Source of the DNA: Umbelopsis ramanniana AG
Lineage: Eukaryota > Mucoromycota > Umbelopsidomycetes > Umbelopsidales > Umbelopsidaceae
Assembly: GCF_025399195.1 (NCBI RefSeq)
Contig: NW_026252101.1
Location: 1 to 64,000 of the forward strand
Length of the DNA: 64,000 bases
Reading direction: 5' to 3'
The notes under the pieces are model-generated. The model saw nothing but the letters and a program-made list of their open reading frames with translations, did not search any database and was not told the DNA's origin. Numbering within the stretch: position 1 is the stretch's first letter; each line of letters opens with the position of its first letter. Of this stretch, positions 13,921 through 24,417 are shown piece by piece. Position numbers and translations under genes: made by a program.

Positions 13921-16688
13921 CTAATATAAATTCCAGCTTTTGCGCCATTTTCGGCTGCTGTAGTTGGCGGCAGGGCCAACCATTCCGTATGCCATGGGAG
14001 CAAAGTGAAGGAAGACGCCAATGACCAAGATATAGATCGCCGACCAAATAAACAGCTGGGTTCTCTTGTTAAGTTTAGCAGTGAAGTGGTCGACCAAAAA
14101 TGGTACCAGTAGCATACCAAAGTAAACGGCGGGGAAGTAGTGATGGAGATAGGTAACACGTCCCATAATGAAGAATGGCATATAGTGGAAGCCCCAGCCA
14201 AGCACAAGGGTTTTGGTAACATAGTAGAATCGGCTCCATTCAGCTAAACACAGAAGCAACAGTTAATGGAAAAATTACATTCATGTGAATCTTGTTGCTT
14301 GAATACTTACCAGGTGCAAGATCTCTGATCTGGCGATGCATGCGAATAACGTAAACAGCAAAAGCAGCCAGTGATCCTAAGATAGCAAAGATTGAAGACC
14401 ACCAAACAATCGGGTTACCAATAAGATAGAACTTCACGGCATCATCGTTCCAACCACACATGCGAAGACCAACAGTGGTGAATGGCCATTCGGTTGGCTG
14501 TGAAGAAAGTACATCCTCCTTATCGGGATCGGGAACAAGAGCATTGTTGGAAGTCCACATAGCAACGTTGAGATGCTTGAAGTCATGCAAGAAGCTGCTC
14601 TTGTACGTGTTTGGTTCAGGAGCAGGGAGTCTCGCATTTTCGTGGTTTTCAATATTCCACCATGTGTGAGGATTATCAGTCTCATTTCGCTTGTCGCAAA
14701 CAACTTCAATTTGTCTGAAACCCCACTGTGGTAGATTTACGTTATTGGCAGTCAAAAGACAACCAAGTTGAGAGTGTCGCAAGCGAATAAGTGTCGTGAG
14801 GGCTCTAACGTGGGTGGGATCATTATGTTGAAGGTCCTTGACAATTTCTACTTTCCAGTGATCATTGTCGTCACCAACTTCGTCGTCACCGTAACCACTG
14901 ACTTCCCATTGCGAGGTTGTGACAGGTGCTTTGATAGGATGACTGTGAAGCTGTCTCTTTGTCATAGTGTGAACTAAACGAACAACATCACCATCCTTAA
15001 CAGTCTCCAAAGGTGCATCTTCATAGGGTGGCACGACGCCATCTACTCTCTTTTTAGTGATTGTCCAGTCGTTATTTCCATCCTTATGATGGTAGCAAGT
15101 GATCTGCTGTTGTTCGGACCCGCTAGGGTATCGTTGGACGTGGGAGTGCAATAGACCACCACCATAGCCATAACTTTTCAATGTGAATTTTGAACCATAC
15201 ACGAGGTCTGCATGGTGAAATACATTCCCATTAACCATCTTTGCACCAACCACCATGGAGGTATGTGAAATAACTCACCGACAGGATTGTTGCCAAGAGT
15301 GTTGCCTCGTAAACCAGCTTGGAACAGGGAGCTCATTTGAGCATCTCCAGGACCGGAACCGCTCAAAAGAAGAAAATGAAGTTTAAACGATAGCATGTAA
15401 ATGCACATTGGGAGAACAATTAGACAGGCGGCGCGGGCCATAAAATGCTTGATGTAAGTCAATTTAGGCATTTGTAGATCACCGAGCATTTCCCATAGAT
15501 CTTCGATAGTATAAACACCCACAAGAGCAACAGCAAACAGACCAACCCATTTGACACTGGACACAAGTCCCAATGAGGAACCTGTCATTGCCAACCACAA
15601 CCACCAATCAGGAGAGAAAGGACTGGGGTCGGCACGATGAGTATATAGCTCAGATATAGGCAAACAATGCATTGGTGCCACTTACCGATTTCTTTGGTTA
15701 TGGAAGCCAGTGAGTGTAAACAGACTGGTGGCGGTAAAGAACAAAAGCATGGAATCCAACAGGATGAAGCGGCTGATACAGAGGTATGCGGTGTCTGAAT
15801 TATATAATTAGTTTTGCTACAGCGACTTTATACGTTCCAGTGCAGAAAAATAGAAGGCGGGCTTACCACAAAGGACCATAACGGCAGCCAAAATGCTAGC
15901 TTTCTCAGAGTAACCAAATTGTTTGCCAGTGAAATAAGCAATAGGTACGATGGCAGCACCCCAAGCAGCATTAAAGATTCTCATAAAGGTGTAGTTGAAG
16001 TCTTCGGGGTATGTTGAACCCGACTCAAACTTGAAAGATCCATCATAACCTGCCAAGAAACCAGAGAGGCCGACGAGGATTTTACCCAATGGCGGATGAA
16101 CATCGAAATAAAATTCTTGTTTCAAGTAATGTGAGCCAAACTAATATTAAAGAGAATAATGATTAGGTCGATTTGTTTCTTCAGGAACGATATGGCCAAT
16201 GACGAGCACACACACCTTGCCAAAATGAGCCTGTGTAAGGGTAGGGGTTTAGATGTATTGTTAGGAAAGGTTGGGGATTGACTGACAGCGTAAAACACCA
16301 AGAGCTTACCTCGTCCCAGACAACAAAATTAGCAAAACCAATGACTCTGAAACGCGTATAAAGCGCCAGTATAGTCAAAACGGCAGGTATGATGACAGCC
16401 TTATTTCTCTGATACATCGCGATATACTAGATAATAACGTGTTTTAGATCAAAGTAACCGACATATTATGGATGTAACAGACTAAGGGATCCATGATACG
16501 TAATATAGAAAGCAGTAGGAAAAATTTACCTTGTTTGATGAGTAGATAACAGGTGGTTGAGTTGGAATGGGTCTTTGCATCTTCTTCTCATTGCCGTAGG
16601 TTGAATCGTACGTTTCATAAGGATCCTCCGTGAATTCCGCCAGATTATCCTGCTGACCAGGTATATGTCTCCTCTTGAGGTTATCCAT
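13921..16688 (-). CDS. PMT2: protein O-mannosyltransferase, PMT2 family
   Basis: This is an ER-membrane dolichyl-phosphate-mannose:protein O-mannosyltransferase. The start is at 16688 ([13 protein letters not shown]) and the stop at 13921. Successive exons give a first membrane segment, [23 protein letters not shown] with the acidic luminal loop, then several hydrophobic helices and the PMT2-type block [19 protein letters not shown]. Three MIR-like repeats follow ([51 protein letters not shown]), then a C-terminal multi-pass region with [15 protein letters not shown] and TYLHHYFPA. The intron at about 15208-15277 must end at the 'gcag' before ACCTCGTG, giving NNPVDLVYGSK. Reading through it or using a nearer acceptor breaks the frame. 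Length is about 750 aa, as usual for the family. Confidence 0.92.
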
Positions 16689-17317
16689 ACTTTAGATCCT
16701 AAGCAGTGAACTGACTGAAAGGTACAGGATTGGCTTAGTGGAGATGAAGCAAGTCGGTCTGAAGAAACAACGTATTGGCAGAAAATCCAGAAAGCAAAAT
16801 TTAGTGTGACTTGGGGTGGGCAATATGAAGCAGGGGCAACTGAGGGGCGAGCAAATGAAAGCCGCCGACGAGTTAAAAAAACCCTGTTGGACGCTTCTCA
16901 GTGGTTTTCCCTGCTTTTCTCCATTACCATTCGCAAGTTTAGTTTGATTGTGCATTTGCTAACGTGCATTTTATTTTATCCAATATCTTTTCTGTACCCT
17001 TTGATTAACAAATAAAATTGGAATACATTACATCGTCGCCTTCTCACAGATGGTAGATGTAGGTAGATAGGAAGCCAAAACGCATTTTTTTCTTATGGTT
17101 TGAACAATAGGGATCAAAGCTTGCTTGTCAGTGAAGAGCATAATGATGGGTGGCGAAAAAACATTGGGCCAGCCAAGCAATACCTCATGGCACAGTGCGG
17201 AGTAGCAAACGAAAACGTCAAAGCACGTGCCGTGACCTGTGCCTTAAGGCAGCACAGGTGCAACCCCATTGCCAACACGTTAATGACCACTTCTAACCGT
17301 TCCTCCATGCCTATTCC
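16689..17317. other. divergent intergenic region between PMT2 and AP-4 sigma
   Basis: This is a promoter region for both neighbours. No gene is seen. An imperfect nested palindrome at 17235-17259 is listed separately. Confidence 0.5.
17235..17259. repeat. nested inverted repeat
   Basis: The arms ACCTGTG (17235-17241) and CACAGGT (17253-17259) enclose the perfect palindrome CCTTAAGG (17242-17249). The element lies about 60-80 nt upstream of the AP-4 sigma start codon and could be a regulator binding site. Confidence 0.4.
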
Positions 17318-18096
17318 ATGATTTCCTTCATCTTAATTGTGAATAAGCAGAGCCAAACCAGGTTTTCAAAGTATAGCCACCCATGCACCATTCAACATCA
17401 ACAACGGAGTGATTTTGAATTAGGCTTATCACGCGAATGCATACAGCGAGAGGGCCACCAGGTAAGTTGGTTCAAACCAGCGATAGCAAAAGAAAAGCAA
17501 AGAATCTCACCGATGCATGCATGCATTGTAACTGCTCCCAGTAGAATTATATTTTCAATTACCACGGTGTCGGAATAGGTGAGAATCTGGGGAGTGAGGA
17601 GAGAAGAATACACACGCCCATGGATCGTGCGAAACTGATGATGTATCGTTATCGCAGCCCATCGACGATATGCTTCGCTGTATTTTATTTTAGGCTTTGC
17701 GGATGAGGTAAGTATAGTAGGAAGCTTGGCCAAAAAGAGCCAGTTTTTGACAGATTTTTCTCACGGAGTATAGAATCCATTTGCTATGCTGGAGCTGATA
17801 CAGTTTTGTGTGGGTAAGTAATTTCCCACCAGCGGCTACTGAATTTACACGCATTGAGATCTTTTGGTACGAGCAGAATGCTTGGAAGAACAAGTGGACA
17901 GGGTGGTAAGACCCTATTTTAAATTAGTGAGTGATCGCGGACCAAATTTGTAGCTAACTGATCGGTATCGCGTTCGCAGTCAGAACTGGACATTCTGTTC
18001 AATTTGGACAAGGTGCATGTGATCATGGATGAGATAATCCTGAACGGTATGCTTGTGGAAAGCAATCGGAAAAGGGCGGCTCCTCAAATGACTTGA
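17318..18096 (+). CDS. AP4S1: AP-4 adaptor complex sigma subunit
   Basis: This is the small subunit of the AP-4 adaptor, which sorts cargo at the trans-Golgi network. Exons are 17318-17461, 17545-17578, 17658-17707, 17774-17813, 17877-17905 and 17980-18096. They total 414 nt, or 137 aa (human AP4S1 is 144). The N-terminus [19 protein letters not shown], the middle [16 protein letters not shown] and the C-terminus [19 protein letters not shown], then [14 protein letters not shown], fit AP4S1 better than the sigma subunits of AP-1, AP-2 or AP-3. In particular the FNLDKVH and ESNR blocks are AP-4-like. The first intron must use the second of two adjacent acceptors (cccag/tag), because the first puts a stop codon in frame. 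The other AP-4 subunits are not in the window. Confidence 0.85.
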
Positions 18097-18620
18097 ATGG
18101 CTGGCGACAAGGACCTGTTTGGTTGCCGCGGAGATTGAGGGAAACCTAACGTGATAACGCTTTGGGTAGAGACACCCGCTTATCTGAGGGATAACGAAAA
18201 CCTCAAATCCACCAAATCAAGGAATTTCCGTTTTTTTTTTAAAACCACGCATGAGGCCTAGTAGCTTGTAGACTGCTTTTGCAATATAATATCACTTTTA
18301 TTCTTTCTTATCTCGCCGCCATAGAGAACTCTGTAAGCTAAATTGGTAGATTCGCCCGAGCCAGGCGAAAGCAAAGATAGTTAGAAGTGAGACCGAAAAG
18401 AGATATGGGTTCATGTGACTCAATCCGAAGTTTTAGTCCACCGATATTACGGTGGCGCGCTTTGGAAAATGGACCAATCAGGCTGTTTTCATCATTTTAG
18501 AAACATATAATTTTTTTTTTACAAGTTGTCACGGAAAACATTATCTTTTCTTTTTACATCTTTGTTCCCTTTACCTCTTCCTTCATTTCATCTACTTGTT
18601 CTTTATAACAAAGGGGAATT
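18097..18620. other. intergenic region upstream of permease
   Basis: This holds the AP-4 sigma 3' flank and the permease promoter. No gene is seen. Confidence 0.5.
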
Positions 18621-20742
18621 ATGCAGGAGAAGACTGAGATCGAGTCCTACAATCATCCTCAGGATATTGGCTCGCCCAGAGGAACCACTCCTCAATATGA
18701 AAACTATTCAGACTATGATGCCAACGAAAAGAACGTTGACGTTTCTGATGTCGGTGCCATGGAAGAACAAGTTGGCACCAAGCGTGGCTTGAGCGCTCGT
18801 CATATTCAAATGATTTCGCTTGGTGGAGCTATTGGGTAAGTGCAAGTCATTTTGTTCCTGTACACTTCTCACGGTCATAATGATCTAACCTACCTGACAG
18901 TACTGGTTTGTTCTTGAACTCTGGCGGTAATATCGCATCGGTATGTTTGACGTTAGCCATGATTCTTTTTTGATCCCACCGAGAAAGGGTTGTTACTGAT
19001 AACGGAGTGAATTTTTTTTTGAAACGTATAGGCTGGTCCCGCAGGTGCTCTTATAGCATACATCGTTAGTAAGTATTTCAGCTATGTAGCACAATGCTTG
19101 TGTAAACGAGGCATTTACAATGATTATACCGGTATTAACCCACTTCTTCCCAATAGTTGGCTTCATGGTGTTCTGTATCATGACCTGTCTTGGTGAAATG
19201 GCTACATACATGCCAAGTAAGTTAGAGAATGGATTGACTATCATAAGGACCGGGAGGCTTGACTCCGCTCCAAAATACACCCACAATGTCCTTTTTGCTG
19301 ATTGATGTTCCACAACTTTCCTTCTCATAGTCTCTGGATCGTTCAACTTGTACGCCTCAAAGTTCGTGGATCCTGCTCTTGGTTTCGCCCTTGGTTGGAA
19401 CGTATGTTTTTAATTTTCGCATATTTTAAACATTGGTTTGGGAATGAATTCCCACTGCACATAACAGTCATGCTCATACTTGTTGTTGCTTCAACCTTTT
19501 TAGTACTGGTTCTCATGGGCAGTCACTATTGCTACTGAATTGTCAGCCGCAGCTACTATCATTGACTACTGGTTCCAGGATAACCAAGTTGTCCCTGATG
19601 CTGCTTGGTCAGCCATCTTCTTGGTTCTCATCTTGGGTATTAACACCTTTGGTGTCCGTGTCTATGGTGAATTGGAATACTGGTTCGCTATGATCAAGAT
19701 TCTCTTGGTCATTGTTTTCTTGATTGTTGCTCTTCTTGTCACCACTGGTGCCGTTGGTGGTCATACCATTGGTTTCTCCTACTGGAAGGACCCTGGTGCG
19801 TTCAACAATGGTGTCTTGGGTACTGTCGGCGTCCTTTTGTCCGCTGGTTTCTCTTTCCAGGGTACCGAAATTGTCGGTGTCACTGCCGGTGAGGCCAAGA
19901 ACCCCCACAAGAGTGTTCCTCGTGCTATCCGCAACGTTTTCTGGCGTATCCTTATTTTCTTTGTTTTGACCATGCTCTTCATTGGTATGTGCGTCCCCTA
20001 CGACTTGCCCGAACTTTCCACCTCCAGTGATGCCGCTACCGCTTCGTTCACCATCATTTTCAACATTGCTGGTATCGGAGTCGGTGCTCACATTGTCAAC
20101 GCTGTCGTTTTGAGTTCTGTTCTTTCCGCCGCCAACTCTTCCTTGTACACTTGCTCTCGTACCATGATGGCACTTGCTAGAGATGGTAAGGCCCCCGCTA
20201 TCTTCTCTCGTACCACTCGTTGGGGTGCTCCCGTCTTTGCCACTCTTGCCTCCTCCATCATTGGCTTCGCTTGCGTTTTCGTCAGTCTTTACCGCCCAGA
20301 TGATGCTTTCATTTGGTTCTTGAGTATCACTGCCGTTACTGGTTTCATCAGCTGGACTGGTATTGCTGCTGCCCATCTTCGCTTCCGCAAGGCTTACGTT
20401 TATCAAGGCCGTGATCTCAACGAATTGCCCTACCGTGCTTTGTGGTTCCCCTTCTCTCCCATTTTTGCTATTGTCTTGACGGTCTTGATTGTTCTTGCTC
20501 AAGGTTATGGCGCCTTCTACCCTCAATGGGATGTGACCACTTTCTTCATTGACTACATCGGTATTGCTCCCTTCATCTTGACTTATGGAGGTTACAAGAT
20601 TTTCCGTCGCTCCAAGGTCATTCCTTTGGGTGAAGTCGATCTTGATACCGGCAGATATTTCCCCACTGCTGAAGATGAGATCGATAATGAGAATGATCTC
20701 CATAGACCTTGGTACAAGAAGATGTTCTCCGCCATTGTTTAA
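18621..20742 (+). CDS. amino-acid permease (YAT/AAP family)
   Basis: This is a plasma-membrane amino-acid/proton symporter of the yeast amino-acid transporter family (Gap1, Lyp1, Can1 kin). The start is ATG at 18621 ([15 protein letters not shown]). An acidic cytosolic tail is followed by [17 protein letters not shown], the family's first membrane segment, then [37 protein letters not shown] and [17 protein letters not shown]. Twelve hydrophobic segments are evident to the end at 20742. [20 protein letters not shown] and [14 protein letters not shown] are classic signature blocks. The N-terminal quarter is split by about five introns, while the last exon (from about 19504) is uninterrupted. 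Substrate cannot be told from sequence; basic amino acids are plausible. The gene's C-rich codon bias opens a 387-codon antisense shadow frame. Confidence 0.93.
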
Positions 20743-21195
20743 AGTAGACCGCGCCAACCTACCTTCCTCCATCTTTTAACTCATCTAAAACCCCCCATTT
20801 TTATGCCTATGTTGGGCTTTCTCCTCGACTTTTCAATGCCACATCTTCAACTCTCTGGAGAGAACAAATGACCAAAATTATTTATTACCTCGATCGTATA
20901 AGCACTTTCTACCACCCTGCTGTCTTCTACGCCCCTCTTATTGCTGGTACGCTTTGCCCATCCCTACCCTATTTTTTCGTTTTGTATATCCTAAGATGTA
21001 TAATGTGACCCTATAAATTTTGATATAATGTATCATTATCCACCATCAAGTTGCTGATCTGAAGTAAAGAGCGGCGGAAGTAGCCATTTTGGTGCGCAGT
21101 AGGGCGGGATTAATAATACTGGTAGAGCGCAGCACCAGCTTGACATATAAACGTGGGCAAGCGGCGCTTTGATCCGCACCTTCTTTTTATACAAA
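20743..21195. other. intergenic region
   Basis: This holds the permease 3' flank and the hydrolase promoter. I see no gene. Confidence 0.5.
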
Positions 21196-22543
21196 ATGTT
21201 CACTTTGGTTTTCATCGTGTCGGTGCTGGCTGGGTTTCTATTCACCCCATCAGGTCGATCAAAAGGTATTTGGTCCGTTCGCGTATCGGCCACGGCTTGT
21301 AGATGAAAGTCCTCTGACGGTGCTTCGTGTTTGTAGGCGCTTGTTATCTGCGTGCAACGACCGATTTCCTGATATTCCTATTGCCCTATCATCGCGTCAT
21401 AACAGCTCATCGCACTCTCCCCTCACGACTACCATGGTTGTATCCTTATCTCTTCCGGGTTTTAACATTTCCACTTCCAACCCACCTCAAATGGACACAG
21501 AAAGCCATAGGTGAGGGCTGGCAGGGCTATTGGATTGGACGTAACGCTGCTGCCGTTGACGACATGGAAACCTTGGCGGCATCAGCTGATTTTGTTATTC
21601 TGGATATGCATGGTAGGCGTCCCCACAACCTCGTGTTGTTCCCAACCCCAAGTGTATTCTAACTGTTATCTTTTATCAGGCGGAGGCTTCACTGATGGCA
21701 ACGCACTGATGTATCTCCGTACCTTGGTACAGTGGCTTACAGACATAGACAATGGATACGGTCTGAAAGGCATTATCTTATCTATGGAGTATGGTGGGTT
21801 TGTTTTCAGCGCAGTAAGGGTATGCAGCGTACTGTAAAATTACTGAACATGGAAAATTTTCCCATTTCAAGAACTCGCACCTACTGCTAAATGGCCGAGG
21901 CAAGTAAACGAATGTATGGCAGCGTATAAACATATCAAATCTCTGCTTCCACCCGAAAAAATCATTCTAGGTACGTTTTCACTATAGCTGGCTGGCGATT
22001 GAAACGTCTCCCGACAATGTTTCTTTACCATGCGCTTCTCATACTTTCTTTCCATGACATATATAAGCTGGTGATAGTGCAGGAGGTTGCCTTGTACTGA
22101 ATCTACTCGCAAAAGGGTGTGAGTGTGCTGCAGCCGTTACTATTTCCCCTTGGACAAAACTTCGGTCTGATGCCTCCACAATTTATACTCTGAAGGATAA
22201 GGACTGGATATCGGCAAAGGGCCTCAAATTCTGTGAAGATGCATACGTGCCTGAGGCGGTGGATGCGCATACACCTGATATCTCCCCATACTACCAAACC
22301 TCCTTCAAAAACTATCCACCATTGCTTGTGACTTTCGGCACGGGTGAACTCTTTCTAGAAGACATCCGAGCATTTGTTAACAAAGCACGGAAGGATCAAG
22401 CGACAGTAGATGTATTGGTACGGGAAGATATGGCTCATAAATGGTCAATGCAACCACTCTATTGTCCAAGCCTACAGGCATGGAAAAGTGATAATGCTGC
22501 CATTGCGCGATGGATGGCACTACACCTACGAGCAAAAGAATAA
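21196..22543 (+). CDS. alpha/beta hydrolase, HSL/arylacetamide deacetylase type
   Basis: This is an esterase or lipase of the hormone-sensitive-lipase (GDXG) family. Exons are 21196-21265, 21337-21612, 21680-21793, 21872-21970 and 22068-22543, giving 344 aa. The N-terminus MFTLVFIVSVLAGFLF is a signal anchor, so the enzyme is probably ER- or membrane-bound. The oxyanion-hole motif DMHGGGF is assembled across an intron, and the nucleophile elbow is AGDSAGG. The acidic triad member is likely in GTGELFLED and the histidine in MAHKWSM. SMEYELAPTAKWPRQ is the family's strand 4 to helix B block. Steryl-acetate hydrolase (Say1-like) and arylacetamide deacetylase are the nearest functional models; the substrate is unknown. 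Confidence 0.85.
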
Positions 22544-22805
22544 CAAGATTATATCATACTGCTTTAGCATACCAATATGAGTAAATGTAAAAGGACAAGA
22601 GAAAACATGGTTGGAAATTATGATAGTTGGAAATTACGCAATCAAAAGATATTGAATGTACATTATTGCATTTTCAAACTGAAAGAGTGTGTCAAAGCAA
22701 CGAACGCAAGGCCAGCATTGCAGCAGCTCTGTGCATGTAAATAAATCACTTCCTACTTGAAATAATTGTCTCTTGCAGATGTGACATTAAATCAGTTGGG
22801 AACGC

Positions 22806-24050
22806 CTAGACGGTATCATCACTGCCGTGCGCAATTAAAAAAATAAATAAACCAGATTGCTTGGAACCGAATGATTTACATAGCACACCATCACTTACTG
22901 AAATGCCCATGATGTTTTCTTCGGCGAGCTCTTCGCATTTCTAACGTACAAGTCATTGTCCGGTGGTAACTCCTAAAAAATTACAAGGATCTTATTAGAA
23001 ACTATTACAGAAATGAGCATGGACACTTCACATGCCTTTAACTACTTGCCTTTTTTGTGCAACTTGAGAGCATGGATTGTATAGAGAGGCAGACCTGAGC
23101 TACCGTTTGCACAGGTGACCAATCTCGGTACAAGATATTCAAACATATGTGTCCATTAGAATAAATCTGTTGAAAATGTAGGCAAAATGACTTTTAGCGA
23201 TTCCACGCATGACATGTAAAAAGTATGACATTTCCTGCTTAAATCAGCCTTACACTGATGAAAAGAAGGATACAAAGGGTCAATTCTACCATTCAAAGTT
23301 TTGCTTGCCATCTCATTATGACTTACTGTGGATGTATTGGGATGTATGGCTTTATGAACAACACTTCTGGTGATTCGAGTGGGTATGATGGCGTAAAGTG
23401 AAACTGTGAAAATCGGAGCGAACCAATGGATGAGACAAAATGATGGGTTTTGAAAACGATATCAAGCATGGGTATGGCATAATGGATCTACAAACCTCTA
23501 ATTTGAAGTGTTCGCCCTGTAGTAGAAAATGTGGGACATGAATAAACGGTATTTTTGGCCCGGTGGTGATGCCCAGGGTGGGAAATAATCAAGAACCCAC
23601 ACACTCACCTCGTACAGTGTCCCGGGAGCACCGACTATTAAGATGACCCAACTAGACACGCCGTTAGATGCCGATTCTCAGTAGCTTAAAGCATCCAACA
23701 TGTCTCCTACCTCTTGAACGTACTAGCATCCTCTACCGTTACGCCTTCAGGAGGATTCAAGCTCAGGTCTAAGAGGAGACAAAGTCAGACAAATTCTATT
23801 AGCCGTATCTCGAAGTGCCGGCCACTCTCGACATGATGCTTTTCCAAAATCCCTTGTAGCATTTCTCATGGATAAACGATGACACTGCCGTTCATCGGCT
23901 GCATCACTGTTCATCTCGGTGATGCAAGGTGTAGCATTCAAGCTCAGCTTCGGTCTGGCAGAAAAAGACGAAGCGACTCCGTCTCTCACATGGAGCTCAC
24001 ATACCTTTCAACTCTTTCGTTAACCTTCGCGTAAATAACGGTTTCGCCAT
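22806..24050 (-). CDS. UBE2W: ubiquitin-conjugating enzyme E2 W (with a 1-nt exon)
   Basis: This is a ubiquitin E2 of the UBE2W class, which tags protein N-termini. Exons on the minus strand are 24050-24005, 23768-23711, 23651-23609, 23516-23496, 23403-23327, the single base 23254, 23166-23050, 22972-22899 and 22821-22806. They total 453 nt, or 150 aa (human UBE2W is 151). The protein reads RRLTKELKDLSLNPPEGV, WVILIVGAPGTLYEGEHFKL, PIHPHIYSNGHICLNIL, YRDWSPVQTVAQVCLSIQSM and ELPPDNDLYVRNA, and ends WAFHDDTV. The active-site Cys is in GHIC, and HPH replaces the usual HPN as in UBE2W. The intron after CTKK has a GC donor (GCAAGT). Without the one-base exon the frame breaks inside the HPH motif. 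Confidence 0.9.
23254..23254 (-). other. UBE2W: putative single-nucleotide exon of UBE2W
   Basis: On the minus strand this T is preceded by a pyrimidine-rich acceptor (ccttcttttcatcag) and followed directly by a consensus donor (gtaagg). The flanking introns would be 72 nt (23326-23255) and 87 nt (23253-23167), both normal here. The upstream exon ends CCA CA and the downstream exon starts ATT TAT TCT. Adding T gives CCA CAT ATT, that is P-H-I, restoring HPH-IYSNGH. Transcript evidence is absent. Confidence 0.75.
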
Positions 24051-24417
24051 GAGGGGTGTCTTGAGCTGAAGAAGAGCAAACGGTGCTGAATCAGAGATCG
24101 AAATGCAGAAACTAAAAACTGCTCAGATCAATCTTCTCATTCCTCCCAGCTTTGTACGGAGCCAGTCACATCGACCCGAGACTATAGAGGAAATTGCCGA
24201 CAGGAGCGTCATCAACAGGAAAAAAAAAACCGTGATTTATGCTGTTGGAACGACGAACCCAGGAATAGCGATTACTGCTGCTATCCATTCATTGATCCCA
24301 AGTGATAGTTGTTTTTTCCCGTTTATTATGGTGTTTTTTGTATTTATGGCTGGGAGGGGGGTTTACTTTACAACACTTCCCAATGACTATGTTTTTTGGT
24401 TTAATTTCTTTCGCCGT
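24051..24417. other. intergenic region
   Basis: This holds the UBE2W promoter and the GRP94 3' flank. A short frame at 24103-24423 is not protein-like. No gene is seen. Confidence 0.5.

Noticed and set aside
15208-15280. Read-through of the PMT2 frame ([15 protein letters not shown]) suggesting a different product
   Set aside because: It is intron sequence: a 70-nt intron ending in 'gcag' restores the family sequence NNPVDLVYGSK.
17462-17657. Apparent frameshift or stop in the AP-4 sigma gene
   Set aside because: It disappears when the second of two adjacent acceptors is used; all six exons then stay in frame.
19609-20772. 387-codon open frame antisense to the amino-acid permease
   Set aside because: It is a mirror of the permease's biased codons, has no start context or family resemblance, and the sense protein is unmistakable.
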